Positions 44,571 through 56,252 of a DNA stretch of 64,000 nt are shown here, in pieces. The translations under genes were made by a program, and so were the position numbers. The notes under the pieces were generated by a model that was not told the DNA's origin, ran no database searches, and saw nothing but the letters and a program-made list of their open reading frames with translations. Numbering within the stretch: position 1 is the first letter of the stretch; each line of letters begins with the position of its first letter. This DNA comes from Conchocele bisecta (taxonomy: Eukaryota; Mollusca; Bivalvia; Lucinida; Thyasiridae), in the NCBI GenBank assembly GCA_029237695.1, contig CM055265.1, positions 73,199,912 to 73,263,911 of the forward strand, written 5' to 3'.

Positions 44571-44964
44571 AGGTGCATGATCACGTGGTTACCACAACAA
44601 CAACAATGTATGAAAGTGTTGAAAGCGCGCCCACTACAAAGTAAATATTATTTGATATTTTCCTTAATATACAACGGATTTTGATGACATATGGCGCAGC
44701 AAACGCGTCTTCGTGACCTGCCTTTTGATGGTCTCGGGGGACTTCGGCACATACTTATGTCGTTTTTGCGTAGAATCGATTTCCGTGTCAGTATTGACAG
44801 TACACACGGAAATCGATTCTTCGCAAAAGCGACAGATACGTATGCCAAAGTACCGAGACCACCAAATGCAGCTTAACAAGACGCGTTTGATGCGCCATAT
44901 TTCATTAAAATCCGTTACTTAGTAATTTTTGTTGTTGTTGTAACCACGTCCTCATGCACCTTGA
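44571..44964. mobile_element. 394 bp foldback element
   Basis: AAGGTGCATGATCACGTGG and GTTGTTGTTGTAACCACGTC / ATGCACCTT are inverted ends. Inner arms CATATGGCGCAGCAAACGCG and GCGTTTGATGCGCCATAT, and the core GAATCGATTTCCGTGT/ACACGGAAATCGATTC, fold back almost completely. Overlapping open frames on both strands are due to the palindrome. A smaller hairpin (TTGATTGACTAAGCATGAGC / CTCAGTCAATCAA) lies upstream at 44390-44442. Confidence 0.85.
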
Positions 44965-45299
44965 TTCAGGTGTCCACTGATGCATTCGTTGCTTTCGTGT
45001 TATTATACATTATCTATTTAAATTGTGTGTGTTTGTTTTATTGGGGGACCGTACATCGTTAGTCAGTAGAGTACAAGTGAACGTCGGCTGAAGACCGTGA
45101 TTATCGTCTTTCTTTTTTCTTTAGCTTATATTTAACGGCGACACTGGCTCTAAGACCTTGCATGCCGTCTCCCAAGAATGGGAGAAAGAACGGAGGTAGA
45201 GATTTTTGAGAGAAGCCGGTAATTCATATTTACAGCGCAACTACGAATTATCGGTACTAGGAGATACTAAGTCAGGAGATAGTAACTCCTAACAGGGAC
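44965..45299. other. Intergenic; no feature recognised
   Basis: No repeat or coding signal recognised apart from a short TAGGAGATA word repeat at 45257-45290. Confidence 0.5.
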
Positions 45300-45548
45300 A
45301 GGGGCGGATCCAGCATTTGGGGAACGGGGGGGGGGGGGGGTCCTATTTTCGAGCTCCACTCAGTGGAGCGATTATGCTAGGGGTAAAACAATGAAATCTA
45401 GATGTCCGGAAATGCACTTTCCTGTGTTTTACGGCATTTAAATTCAGACTCTAACTAGTGGTAAACTGTGATTTATGTAAACTCCGTGGCTGAACGGGAG
45501 GGTTGCAACCCCGGAACCCCCCGCCCCCATCTCCAGATCCGCCCCGAG
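45300..45548. mobile_element. Family R-type element (GGGGCGGATCCAG ... CCAGATCCGCCCC)
   Basis: Imperfect inverted ends AGGGGCGGATCCAGC and TCTCCAGATCCGCCCC bound about 245 bp including a G tract (45327-45340). Confidence 0.75.
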
Positions 45549-45569
45549 GAACCATGCATATACATATGG

Positions 45570-45855
45570 TCCCTAATCCTAATTAGGAGATAGTTAGGAG
45601 TTAGTATCTCCTAATTAGGACTTACTATCTTCTAATTAGGACTTAGTATATCCTAATTAGGACTCATTATCTCCTAATTAGGACTTACTATCTGTGTCGA
45701 TGCTAAAAAATGTTTTATCTCCTAATTACGAGATACTAACTCCTAATTACGAGATGCTAACTCCTAATTAGGAGACATCACGTCCTAATTAGGAAATACT
45801 AACTCCTTACTATCTCATAATCATGAGCTGTCTCATAATTATGAGATAAATATAG
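45570..45855. repeat. CCTAATTAGG palindromic tandem array
   Basis: Repeats of about 23 bp of the form TCCTAATTAGGACTTACTATC or its reverse, changing orientation along the array. It lies inside or beside the left part of a family T MITE. Confidence 0.85.
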
Positions 45856-45867
45856 CTTAGCAAATGA

Positions 45868-46145
45868 GAAAAATAATATTTTCTACATATTATAAAATAT
45901 GATCATTGCAAATCAACAAATAAATACAGAGAATAAATAGTAATGTACGTTAACATAATAATGAAATACGGTTATCGCCCCTGATATCAGTGTGGAAATT
46001 TACGTCTGATATAAAATGTATAATAATGCCAATCACTATGTGGGATAATGGTGAATTGGATGTTTCTTTTTGCCAGAAAATGTCTCAGACAATGTCTCTC
46101 ATATAAAGAACATGTTGTCCCTACTGAGTGGGCATGTACCTTTAA
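45868..46145. mobile_element. piggyBac-like MITE (family T), right half
   Basis: It runs from TATTATAAAATATGATCATT to GAGTGGGCATGTACCTTTAA. The left half is replaced by the CCTAATTAGG array. Confidence 0.8.
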
Positions 46146-46289
46146 TGCTAGCGCTAGCAATACTTATTTGAGTTTATGTAGATTTGCCGTTCCATAGCTT
46201 TGAAAGTTTCACAAATTGTGCTTCCCGATAATGATAGATCTACAGCAGTATCGGACATAGAGTACAAATGGTCTCCCCTGCTTATTGTG

Positions 46290-46385
46290 TTGCCACCACC
46301 ACCACCCCAGCAAAATCGGGCCCTTTGGGCCCTCGCAATTACCCCCCCCCCCCAATAATTGGTTCCGTTCCGCCGCTTATGCTAT
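46290..46385. mobile_element. Family R element fragment
   Basis: CAGCAAAATCGGGCCCTTTG and GGTTCCGTTCCGCCGCTTAT match the right half of 31322-31580. Confidence 0.7.
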
Positions 46386-47470
46386 TCTGGATCGTGGATT
46401 ATTAGGCCCTGTATATCTAACGTGGACACGGTGCTATTAATTAACGTAAATCATTTCGTCCGTTTAATATTTCGCGCGTTTCTAACTTTTTATTAAACCG
46501 AAAAGCTGCAACTGGGAAATGCATGCGGGATCCATAGTTGCAAGATCTTGAGATGAGACCAGTTCCGCCAGCTCGATCGATGAGTTCAAAAATAGGTAAA
46601 CCAGATAAATTATCATATCGTAGCCTCGTTTTCGCGTATAATAAAAACTTGCTTGCTTGCTTCTTCTTTGGTTGTTGGAGAACTTAATTTTCTCTTGTTG
46701 ATATGAAAATTATGATGCGTACAGTAGCGTAACCATTTCATTTTTCGGGATTACCCCCGCATCAGGAATTTTCGTAAACCGCATTTGTCACTAATCACGG
46801 AAATTTTCACTGTCAGTTTCATGGATATTTTTTGCAGAAGACACCTTAGCTACAATATGCGAAGCGGTAAACGGCTATATATAGCGAGAGCGGAAGTATG
46901 ACTATTCATTCTAAAGACACCTATCTGTCAAATGGAGAAAATTGTTCCACATTGCCCTTGGTCTTATATGAAAAACCATAACAAAACTAACACGGAATTA
47001 TATTTGATTACACAGATGTAGATATAAACTTTATTGCTCTGTTGATTATAAAAATTCTCAGAATAATATGCTACAGTTTGGTAGATTGTTATTATATATC
47101 TTATAATCTTGTTGTTGGTATAAATCCCGCCTGTATTGTGCACCATAATGAATATATGGTAAAATAGCATGTACCACAACTGAAAATTAAGCGTGATCTG
47201 AAAGCATCTTGCATTATGATTATTAGCCTTGTGATCATGTAATATTATTGTCATTTGTGACTTGCTTTAGGTAATGGGACTTTTAGATAAATCTGGTTTC
47301 ACAGCACTTTTACGATAAGTTTATTGTTTTAAAAAGTTTTGAATAATTGTTTTTATATGCTTATGGGTCTAGTAACTGGCCAATGAAGGCTTATTATCCA
47401 GAACCTAGGTATATCCACTGTATAAAGGATGTGCATGTAAATGATGTATATCACTAGCTTAGTTCTGACA
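46386..47470. other. Intergenic; one dispersed repeat at 46575-46640
   Basis: TCGATGAGTTCAAAAATAGG...CGTAGCCTCGTTTTCG (46577-46636) recurs at 49427-49493. The rest is AT-rich without recognised features. Confidence 0.55.
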
Positions 47471-47477
47471 AACAAAT

Positions 47478-47860
47478 ATGTGGTGTGGCTTCGTGGTATC
47501 GGTGCGGAATAATGTAAACAAGTTGGCAGAACTTTTGTTCAATATACATGTATGATCGAGAGTTGGAACCGCTTTTTTTTGCTCTCATTTTATGGGTAAT
47601 TGGTTGGTGGTGATTAGAGAATGCAAAATAATGATGTTTATCAATATTTCTATACGATGTCAATGTGACATGCTCTGCGAGAACGTAATCTCAGTTTCTC
47701 CATTTGCTGCAGGAATGTTAGTTGCAGCCTGTAACTCTGTGATCCTCTCATACCGTACATACCAGAGTTATAGTTCCTCACATAGCATTCCTCTGCAGAT
47801 CAAGTAGCGAATCAGATCTGATACGCACTTCAAATGTTAATTATGAGCAATTTTGTGTAT
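47478..47860. mobile_element. tRNA-derived SINE, degenerate
   Basis: GTGTGGCTTCGTGGTATCG (A-box-like) and ATCGAGAGTTGGAACCGC (B-box-like) are about 75 bp apart. The body resembles the segments at 49568-49760 and 57602-57860 (CTCTGC, ATCAGATCTGAT, ACTTCAAATGTTAATT). Confidence 0.6.
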
Positions 47861-47944
47861 TTTTGATATGAAGTAAATGTCAGTAAATTATGAAACTAGC
47901 ATATTACATTAATTATTTAATAAATTTACCAAAGGTCAAGACCT

Positions 47945-48302
47945 AATAATTCCAGCACAAAAATACTTACACAATTCCCTAACATTTGATTGGTCCATAG
48001 CAAGTCTCTGTCCAAAATTTATATCCCAGTAAACTCGCATGCCGAACTACTTTCCGTAACCGTGAGGCGCAGTTAAAATAATTCTTAAGAAAACTGAAAA
48101 TAAACACATTTTCTTGATGAATTTATTTCAAATGCTGGAATTATAAGGAATGAATGGCCTTTTTGTGGAATTTATCGGGGATATAAACTTGGAAAAGTCG
48201 CGGGAATACTGGACGAGGCCTTCCGGCCTTCGTCCAGTATTCCCGTGACTTTTCCAAGTTTATACCCCGATAAATTCCACAATAAGGCCATTCATTCCTA
48301 TA
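47945..48302. mobile_element. Large hairpin element (family F), copy 3
   Basis: Leader AATTCCAGCACAAAAATACT, arms GGCCTTTTTGTGGAATTTAT / ATAAATTCCACAATAAGGCC and the loop GGCCTTCCGGCC. Confidence 0.9.
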
Positions 48303-48534
48303 GTAAATTTAAGCTAGAATCTACTAGAGACCCAATCAGTACCAGCCAAAACTCACATGAAATATTTTTGTTGTACCATAGTTTCTAAGTAGAGAAAATT
48401 GTATTCCCTGGATATTCTGCAAGAATAAAAACTATTTTAGAAGTATTTGTTTACGTCAGTTTCCTAATTCTAACACAGATTTCGATTGAAAGATATTTTA
48501 AAAATGTCATAATTACTATCCAAAGTGCAATCAG

Positions 48535-49008
48535 TGAGTGAGTGAGTGAGTGAATAGGGTTTAACGTCCGCTTTTCTGACATAGAGGTACAAGCCTCAGG
48601 GAGTCTACACGCAGACGGGTCAACGGGGTCGAGTCCCATATCCACCTGTCCAAGGGGGGTAAATCCCAACTTCAGAACTCAATATTTACAATTAAAATAT
48701 ATATTCAGTCCTGAAATTAGAACAACCTGATCTGGTGCCAGGCCCTCGCCACACCAGCATCATTTATCCCATCCCCTAAAAGTAATAGGATTAGCGCTAA
48801 TCTTACTTTTATATATGGGGCATAGCCCAACTCAACTCTCACATACAAGAAAGCCAAAAATGTACATGAGGGCCAAATCCGGTATAGTGGGTTCCGGAAA
48901 GTATGAACCCAATCGTTAAGCCAGTTTAGTCGCCTTTTACGACAAGCAATGGCTACTGCAGCACTATTCTCAGGATCAGTTGATCCCGCCCCGGTGCCTG
49001 CACAGGGC
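48535..49008 (-). mobile_element. SINE-like retroposon with 15 bp target duplication
   Basis: CCAAAGTGCAATCAG occurs on both sides (48520-48534 and 49009-49023). The + strand left end is a GTGA/GAGT microsatellite, which is the 3' tail when read on the - strand. The other end includes TCGCCTTTTACGACAAGCAA and GATCAGTTGATCCCGCCCCG. The insertion splits an older repeat (CAGATCTGATTCGTCACTCTG). No open frame has recognisable coding content. Confidence 0.85.
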
Positions 49009-49023
49009 CCAAAGTGCAATCAG

Positions 49024-49100
49024 ATCTGATTCGTCACTCTGCAAGGAATGCTATCGGAGGAACTGTAGCTCTGGTATGTACGGTACGGGAGGGTCACAGA
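49024..49100. repeat. Fragment of the ATCAGATCTGATTCG repeat
   Basis: It matches, in inverted or direct form, parts of 47790-47830 and 57790-57830 / 57940-58010. Confidence 0.55.
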
Positions 49101-49424
49101 GTTACAGGCAGCAGCTTCAGAAATGTCAAATGTTGGACCCAAAGCAATACGTTTTTATTTATTAGCTATCTTGTCTTAGTGATGCTGATGTTCTACTTAT
49201 AAAACTGAATCATACAGAAATAGAATATTTTGTAATGGCAGCAAGTACAATCAAATATATAAATACAATATAAATAATTTAAAAAATACATGGATGAAAA
49301 CATGTGAATCAAACTCATGGCCGTCTTGGTATGGTTTTATGAAGAGGCTCAAAATCAATATTGAAAAGGAACACATGGACGGGTATATTTATAAATGACA
49401 GACGATAATAAGTTGCTGGAGGTC
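49101..49424. other. Intergenic, AT-rich; no feature recognised
   Basis: No repeat or exon recognised. Confidence 0.5.
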
Positions 49425-49567
49425 AATCGATGAGTCCAAATATAGGTAGACCAGGTGTATTATCATATCATAGCCTCGTTTTCGTGTATACTAACTACAT
49501 GATAAAGTGCACGTGCATGCATGTCAATATAATAGTGTATCTTGGTGCGCAAAATAGACATGTAGTG

Positions 49568-49660
49568 TGGCTCAATGGTATCGAAGCGGGAGAATATCCA
49601 TACGTTAGCAGAACGTTTGTTCATTTTATCTGCTCGAGAGTTCGAACCTCACAAAACGCA
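49568..49660 (+). mobile_element. tRNA-derived SINE head
   Basis: TGTGGCTCAATGGTATCGAA (A box) and TCGAGAGTTCGAACCTCAC (B box) are spaced like a tRNA gene, but acceptor and anticodon stems do not pair properly, so it is a SINE head rather than a tRNA gene. Confidence 0.6.
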
Positions 49661-50089
49661 TTACTTTTGTCGATATCATTCTGTTTTTTTTATGACTGGT
49701 TGCTGGAGAAGGGAATAAGTGAAACGGCGAGGGTTATCATTATTGCTGTTTGACCTCAATATGACATGATCTGCGAGAACATACTCCAAGATTCTTCATG
49801 TACACACATATGTGCATTTAGTTATTAGTTTTCTAAGTGAGACTAACGTTCTACATGTAATCTATATCATGCTTAGTTAATGTAATTTGTAAGAGCAACA
49901 CACATAAAAAAGAAATATATAATAAAATATAAACAAATACAAATATATGTGTATACATGTATGAAAAACTAAGATTCGAACTCACTACCTACGGCATTGA
50001 TATCTTCACTGTAACCCCTCGACTACATAACACTTCATGACAAATCTCAAAAATCAATATTGAAAAGGAATATTGCCACGGGTATATTT
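49661..50089. other. Intergenic, AT-rich; no feature recognised
   Basis: Continuation of SINE-like and AT-rich sequence without a supported boundary. Confidence 0.45.
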
Positions 50090-50245
50090 ACCTGTCTCAC
50101 CTATTCTGTGTTTTGTTTATGATCGGTTTGTATGTAAACAAGTAGCAAGTTATCGTCTGCGGACTATACCTGTCTCACCTGTTTTGTGTTTTGTTTATGA
50201 CCGGTTTGTTGATAAACAAGTAGCAAGTTATCGTCTGCGGACTAC
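50090..50245. repeat. Tandem duplication, 78 bp unit x2
   Basis: Copies starting ACCTGTCTCACCT at 50090 and 50168 end CAAGTTATCGTCTGCGGACTA with few differences. Confidence 0.9.
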
Positions 50246-50246
50246 A

Positions 50247-50442
50247 GGGGCGGCGGAACTGGATAATTTTGTTGGGGAGGCCTGGCCCCCTCAATAATTA
50301 TAAAACATATATTATAAAACACATATTATCATCTTCAAAGTTGCTGAGAATGCAGAAACCCCCGGACCCCCTAGCAACATCGGGCCATTTGGGCCCTCAA
50401 GTCTGGGCCCCCCAATAATTTTCAGGTTCCGCCGCCTATGGA
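50247..50442. mobile_element. Family R element, short copy
   Basis: GGGGCGGCGGAACTGGATAA, TTGTTGGGGAGGCCTGGCCC and the end CAGGTTCCGCCGCCTATG match 31322-31580. Confidence 0.82.
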
Positions 50443-50867
50443 CTATCCCGATGCTTTGCACGTCAACTACCAAGACTGTTACATGCATGTTGTAAACTTA
50501 ATGAAACATGCACAGCGTGCAAAAAAGGCAGCAGCTATTTTTAAAGCAGCACATTGATGATTGAAGATTTGTTGGGACTTTATCAATTAGGAAACACAAA
50601 AAGTAATACATCATTATTATTGGGGTTGGGGGGGGGGGGGATGGCTGTTTTTTATTTTTTTAAATTTGTGTTATTTTGATCATGATTTGTTCCCTATTTA
50701 ATAAGGAAGAAAGTCAATAGTACAATAATACATTAATTTGTAAAAGTAAAATACGCATTGAATTTGAAATAAAACGTATCTGGAGCTCTACTCTTCATAT
50801 AGAAATATGCACTAGTCGTGTAGATCTAAGCAGAATTTACACAATCAAGTCAATATTATAACATTCA
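50443..50867. other. Intergenic; G tract, otherwise no feature
   Basis: A G-rich tract lies at 50622-50640; the rest is AT-rich. Confidence 0.5.
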
Positions 50868-51057
50868 TTAACCCTTAGAATGCGGGAAACGTGAATTATC
50901 TTCTTTCTCAATAAAAACAAGGTTTGACTGCACTTTTTAGAAACACTTTGAATGGAAATGATTCTAAAGTGCTGTCAAAACATGTTTTTATCAAGGAAAA
51001 TGGAAAATAAATAAAAACAGCAGACGAAAAAATGTAATTCTGCATTGTAAGGATTAA
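50868..51057. mobile_element. Palindromic MITE, family P1
   Basis: TTAACCCTTA and GCATTGTAAGGATTAA ends, a GGAAATGATTCTAAAGTGCT arm and an AACAGCAGACG arm. Confidence 0.85.
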
Positions 51058-51199
51058 TGTCACCAATAGTGTAGACCCTGATCATGTGCGATATATGTAG
51101 CATGGCCTACTGGTTGCTAAGCACCGGTGATTGAATGTTCCTCCATTAGCCAGGTCAAGTACCTTGGCCCCAATGCAAGTGAAATATTGCTGGTAGCAT

Positions 51200-51440
51200 A
51201 GCTGCTACACTCCCGCCTGCGATTCGCTTACCAAGAATTGCAATCCAGCGGTCCTTTAATTGCAATTCTTCCCTTCTGGAATTGCAGTCTAATTGCAGTC
51301 TAATTGCGGTCCAAACGCGGTCCCGTTTTTGCGGTCATTCTTTCGCGATACCGTTTGTGCGGTCATTCTTTCGCGGTCCAGTTTGTGCGATACCGTTTGT
51401 CCGGTCATTCTTTCGCTATTTCCGGTAAAAACTTACCGTA
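51200..51440. repeat. GAATTGCAAT / GCGGTCATTCTTTCGCG repeat
   Basis: It contains tandem GCGGTCATTCTTTCGCG units (51338-51412) and GAATTGCAAT palindromes. An inverse-order relative lies at 59030-59270. Confidence 0.7.
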
Positions 51441-51759
51441 TCATCGTATAGTACAGTTTGTTTACATTATCAGTGATTATACAAACGTACTATACGAATA
51501 TTATACAAACATACGATATCCGTTCGTATATACGATATATCCGTACGGATATGGTATGAATATAAAGTGGGTCATCCTGTGGTTAAAATATACCGATGCA
51601 CCGGTTGATTTCGAATGTAAACATCCGGTTTTCATTTCGATCATCTGCCACAATTTTAAGTTTTTCAAAATGAATAAATGTTCAGTTTTACGATACAGAA
51701 ACAATTTAAAACTGAGGATTGTGAAGTACGGTATCACAGTGCATATACATGTGTGTTCA
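51441..51759. other. Intergenic; no feature recognised
   Basis: AT-rich sequence with CGTATA words, no exon support. Confidence 0.5.
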
Positions 51760-51961
51760 ATACAGTAATTCATCAGTAATTCATCATTGTATTCCGCACC
51801 ACTGCCGGGGACACAAAACAATGATCCCCCACACACACCAGCCATCTACATTTGGCGTCCTAAAAGTTCCGGTCTATATCCCACAGTGGGAACAATGTGT
51901 ATCACCACCACCACCAGTTTTTGTCTATGACTACACAACACTCCCCACCCCCGACCACCAC
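51760..51961. repeat. Unique-looking segment duplicated at 52505-52700
   Basis: AATTCATCATTGTA, CCGCACCACTGC, CACACCAGCCATCTACATTT and AAAAGTTCCGGTCTATAT occur in the same order in both copies, each directly preceding a block of the 38 bp minisatellite. Confidence 0.85.
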
Positions 51962-53632
51962 TAAACTAGTCCTGGTGCGATGGCCGACTAATCAAGGGCT
52001 AAACTAGTCTCAGTGCGATGGCCGACTGATCAAGGGCTAAACTATTCCTGGTGCGATGGTCGACTGATCTAGTTCTAAACTAGTCCTGGTGCGATGGCCG
52101 ACTGATCAAGTTATAAACTAGTCCCGGTGCGATGACCGACTGATCGAGTGCTATACTAGTCCTGGTGTGATGGCCGACTGATTGAGTGCTATACTAGTCC
52201 TGGTGCGATGGCCGACTGATCAAGTGCTAAGTAGTCCTGGTGTGATGGCCAAATTGATCTAGTGCTATACTCGGCATGGCGACTGATCACGTGCTATACT
52301 GGGCATGGTGCAATGGGCGACTGATCAAGCGCTATACTAGTTATGGTGCGATGGCAGACTGATCAAGTGCTCTGCTAGTCCTGGTGCGATGGTCCGACTG
52401 ATCAAGTGCTATACTCGGCATGGCCGACTGATCACGTTGCTATACTGGGCATGGTGAGATGGCCAACTAATCAAGTGATATACGTACTGGGCATGGTGAA
52501 ATACTACACTCCCGCCTGCGATTCATAAGTAATTCATCATTGTACTCCGCACCACTGCGAGGGGGACACAAAACAATGATCCCCACACACACCAGCCATC
52601 TACATTTGGCAATCCTAAAAGTTCCGGTCTATATCACCACCACCACCACCAGTTTGTGTCAATGACTACACTACACCCCCCCCCCCCCCACCGACCACCG
52701 CTTCTGTCTGTAACGCAGGATGACGTGGCCGACTAATCAAGTGCTAAACTAGTCCTGGTGCGATGGCCGACTGATCAAGTGCTATAATAATAGTCTTGGT
52801 GCGATGGCCGACTGATAAAGTTCTAAAGTAGTCTTGGTGCGATGGCCGACTGATCAAGTTCTAAACTAGTCGTGGTGCGATGGCCCGACGATCAAGTTCT
52901 AAACTAGTCATGGTGCGATGGGCCGACTGATCAAGGGCTATACTAGTCCCGTGTGCGATGGCCGACTGATCAAGTTCTAAACTAGTCATGGTGCGATGGC
53001 CGACTGATCAAGACTACACTAGTCCTGGTGCGGATGGCCAAACTGATGGACAAGGGGCTATAAACTAGTCTGTATGATGGCCGACTGACCAAGGGCTAAA
53101 CTAGTCCTGGAGCGATGGCTGACTGATCTAGTTCTATACTAGTTATGGTGAGATTGCCGACAGATCAAGTGCTAAACTAGTCCTGGAGCGCTGGCCGACT
53201 GATCAAGTTCTAAACTAGTCCTGGTGCGATGGCCGACTGATCGAGTGCTATACTTGTCCTGGTGCGATGGCCGACTGATCAAGGGCTAAACTAGTCCCGG
53301 TGCGATAGCCGACTGATCAAGTGCTATACTAGTCCTGGTGTGATGGCCGACTGAACAAGTTCTAAACTAGTCCTGGTGCGATGGCCGACTGATGAAGTGC
53401 TATACTAGTCCTGGTGAGATGGGAAACTGATCAAGTTTTAAACTAGTCCTGGTGTGATGGCCGACTGATCAAGTTCTAAACTAGTCCTGGAGCGATGTCC
53501 CTACTGATCAAGTGCTAAACTAGTCCTGGTGTGATGGCTGACTGATCAAGTGCTAAACTAGTCCTGGTGCGATGGCCGACTGATCAAGTGCTAAACTAGT
53601 CATGGTGCGATGGCCGACTGATCAAATCGCAC
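51962..53632. repeat. 38 bp minisatellite (CTAGTCCTGGTGCGATGGCC), two blocks
   Basis: About 38 bp units contain CTAGTCCTGGTGCGATGGCC, GACTGATCAAG and TGCTAAA or TTCTAAA. Blocks 51962-52500 and 52725-53632 are separated by the duplicated flank, so an array-plus-flank unit was copied. ACTAGT and TGATCA sites recur in nearly every unit. Confidence 0.93.
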
Positions 53633-54008
53633 GCCATAATAACTAGATGGCCATGGCCTGCATGTCGTGCCCGCCGAGGCATTTGATAGTACAAACAATT
53701 TTTTTATTGCAACAAAGCTTTAGCCCGTTGACGTAAAATCGTGCCACACCCGCCGAGGCTTTGATAGTATACCCAAAAACTTTAACTAAAAAACACTTTA
53801 ACCAAAAACTTTATCCTGAATGCACACCAATGTGCCAACTATATCGCTCTGTCTGCAAGCGGGCCCAACAAAAACTTTAAGGGAAATTTCAAAGTAATTT
53901 GACCGTGACATTGGGCACATATAAATAATAATGAAAATGTGGGTGACAAATACACCGTATGTGAAGTTTCGAGTGAATTGGTGAAGCGGTTTCAGAGATA
54001 TAGTGTTC
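53633..54008. repeat. Degenerate AAACTTTAA / TTGACC-TTGG repeat units
   Basis: AACTTTAAGGGAAATTTCAAAG, GACCGTGACATTGGGCAC and GTGAAGTTTCGAGTGAATTG recur at 55010-55165 and, more distantly, 55270-55560. Confidence 0.65.
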
Positions 54009-54531
54009 TTAAAGGTACATGCCCACTCAGTAGGCACAAAATGTTCTTTATATCAGAGACATCATCTGAGACATTTTCTGGCAAAATAAACATTAATTCA
54101 CCATTAATACACATATTTATTGGCATTATTATACATTTTATATCAGACGTAAATTTCCACACTGCTATCAGGGGCGATAACCGTGTTTCCTTGAAATGTT
54201 ACCAAGACATTACTATTTATTTTTTGATGTGCAATGATCATACTTTATAATCTGTCGAAAACATTATTTTTTCAGGGAAACACATTTAATTAGTATAAGT
54301 AATTAAAAAATATCATGCCCCATTTGCCTATGAAAATAGCCTGATATCACCGCGTGTCACATATCCAGTGAAATTAAACATTACTAAATGATTATATCCA
54401 TATAACGGGCACTCGTAATGTTTAGAACTGGTGGAACAGTGACAAAATTATACACTTATTTAATTCCTACAAATAACTGAGAATACACATAACTTTAATT
54501 GTTGTGCCTATGAGTGGGTATGTACCTTTAA
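54009..54531. mobile_element. piggyBac-like MITE (family T), complete, TTAA ends
   Basis: AGGTACATGCCCACTCAGTA start and GAGTGGGTATGTACCT end between TTAA tetranucleotides, in opposite internal order to 12403-12915. Confidence 0.88.
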
Positions 54532-54903
54532 TTAGCATAAATTATTAAAAACAAGAAATGCGTCTGTCGAACGCGGATGCCACCTGCAGCATATTTGAGA
54601 AACTGTGACAAAGTGGTTAACCGAAAAGTGTGACGGACGGACAGACGGACGGACGGTCCAAACACTATATGCCACCCGTTTCTTCGAAACCCGGTGGCAT
54701 AAAAATATCATGCCTCATTTGAATATGAAAATAGCTTGATACCACTGCTAGTCATTATCAGTAAAATAAATATTACTAAATGATTATATATGGATAGCGG
54801 GCACACATAATTTTTAGAACTCGTGGAATAGTGACACAATTATACACTTATTTAATTGCTATAAAGAACAGTTTGTGCCTACTGAGTGGGCATGTACCTT
54901 TAA
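54532..54903. mobile_element. Partial family T MITE with a nested insertion
   Basis: 54532-54552 and 54702-54903 together form the right part of a family T copy. Between them lies about 150 bp with GACGGACGGACAGACGG and an AAATGCG...CCCGTTTCTTCG hairpin-like element (GATGCCACCTG / GGTGGCATA arms). Confidence 0.75.
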
Positions 54904-55744
54904 AAACTTTAACCTTAAATCAAAAAAATTTAACCGGACGGATGTACGTACGTACGTACGTATGTAGGCCAATGTGACAACTATATCGCACTGTCCACAT
55001 GCAGGCATGTCAAAAACTTTGAGGTAAATTTGAAAGCAATTTTACCTTGATATTGGGCACAGGGGTTGCAGGAGTTGAGCATAGAATGAAAATATGGATG
55101 ATGATAAACACACATGTGAAGCTTCGAGTGAATTGGCGAAGCTGTTTCTGAGATATAGTGTTCTTAAAAACTTTAACCTACGGTAAATAAAAATCAGATG
55201 GCCATGGCCCGCATGTTGAGCCCACCGAGGCATTTGATGGTGTCCGAGTATATTTATTTGAAGTTTGAATTAACGTATGTAAAAGCTTTAACGCAAATTT
55301 GAAAGTCATTTGACCTTGATCTTGGGCATGTGGGTCGCATGCGTGGGCTATAATATGAAAATATGGATGATAATAAAGAATTATCTGAAGTTTGAAGCAA
55401 ATCTGGGTAAGTGTTGTGGAGATATAAGGTATGCAAAAACTTTAACAAAAATTTCAAAGTCATTTGACCTTGACCTTGGGGCACAGGGGCCGCATGAGAG
55501 GGAGACAGAATGAATATATGGATTATGACTAATAAGCATTTGATGTTTCAAGTCAATGTGACTTAGGATATGGTATTTAAAAACATACACCGATTTCGGA
55601 CGGACTGACGCACGGACGTCATTGTGATCACTAAGTCTCGCTTTCCGCAAGCAGGCTCGGCAAAAAAACTACAGATGGACGTCAATGTGCAGACTATATC
55701 GCACTGTCCGCAGGCGGTCGTGACAACAATTGTCCAACCCCTTT
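54904..55744. repeat. Degenerate TTGACCTTG-type core units with (ACGT)n
   Basis: At least three imperfect units carry AACTTTAAC, TTTGACCTTGA, GGGCAC(A/T)GG and ATGAAAATATGGATGAT. (GTAC)n-like sequence lies at 54940-54963. These are probably decayed relatives of the 38-42 kb array. Confidence 0.65.
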
Positions 55745-56252
55745 TTAAAGGTGCAAGCCCACTCAGTAGGCTAAAAATGCTCTTTATGGGAATTAAATAA
55801 GTGTATAATTGTCACTATTCCACTACTTTAATATAAACATTACGAGTGCCCGCTATACAGATATAATCATTTGGTAATATTTATTTTACTGATAGTGACG
55901 CGCGGTGGTATCAGTATTTTCATGTGCAAATGGGGCATGATATTTTATAATTATTTATACTATTAAATTAAATGCATCAACTGAAAAAAAAATTGACAGA
56001 TTATAAAGTATGATCATTGCACATCAAAAAATAAATACAGAGAATAAATAGTAATGTCCGTTAACATTTTAAGGAAACACGGTTATCGTCCCTGATATCA
56101 ATGTGGAAATTTTCTTCTGATATAAAATGTATAATAATGCCAAACAATACGTGGGTAATGGTAAATGATTGTTTATCTGGCCAGAAAATGTCTCCGATGA
56201 TGTCTCTGACATAAAGAACATTTGTGCCTACTGAGTGGGCATGTACCTTTAA
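55745..56252. mobile_element. piggyBac-like MITE (family T), complete, TTAA ends
   Basis: AGGTGCAAGCCCACTCAGTA start and ACTGAGTGGGCATGTACCT end, 508 bp including TTAA. Confidence 0.88.
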
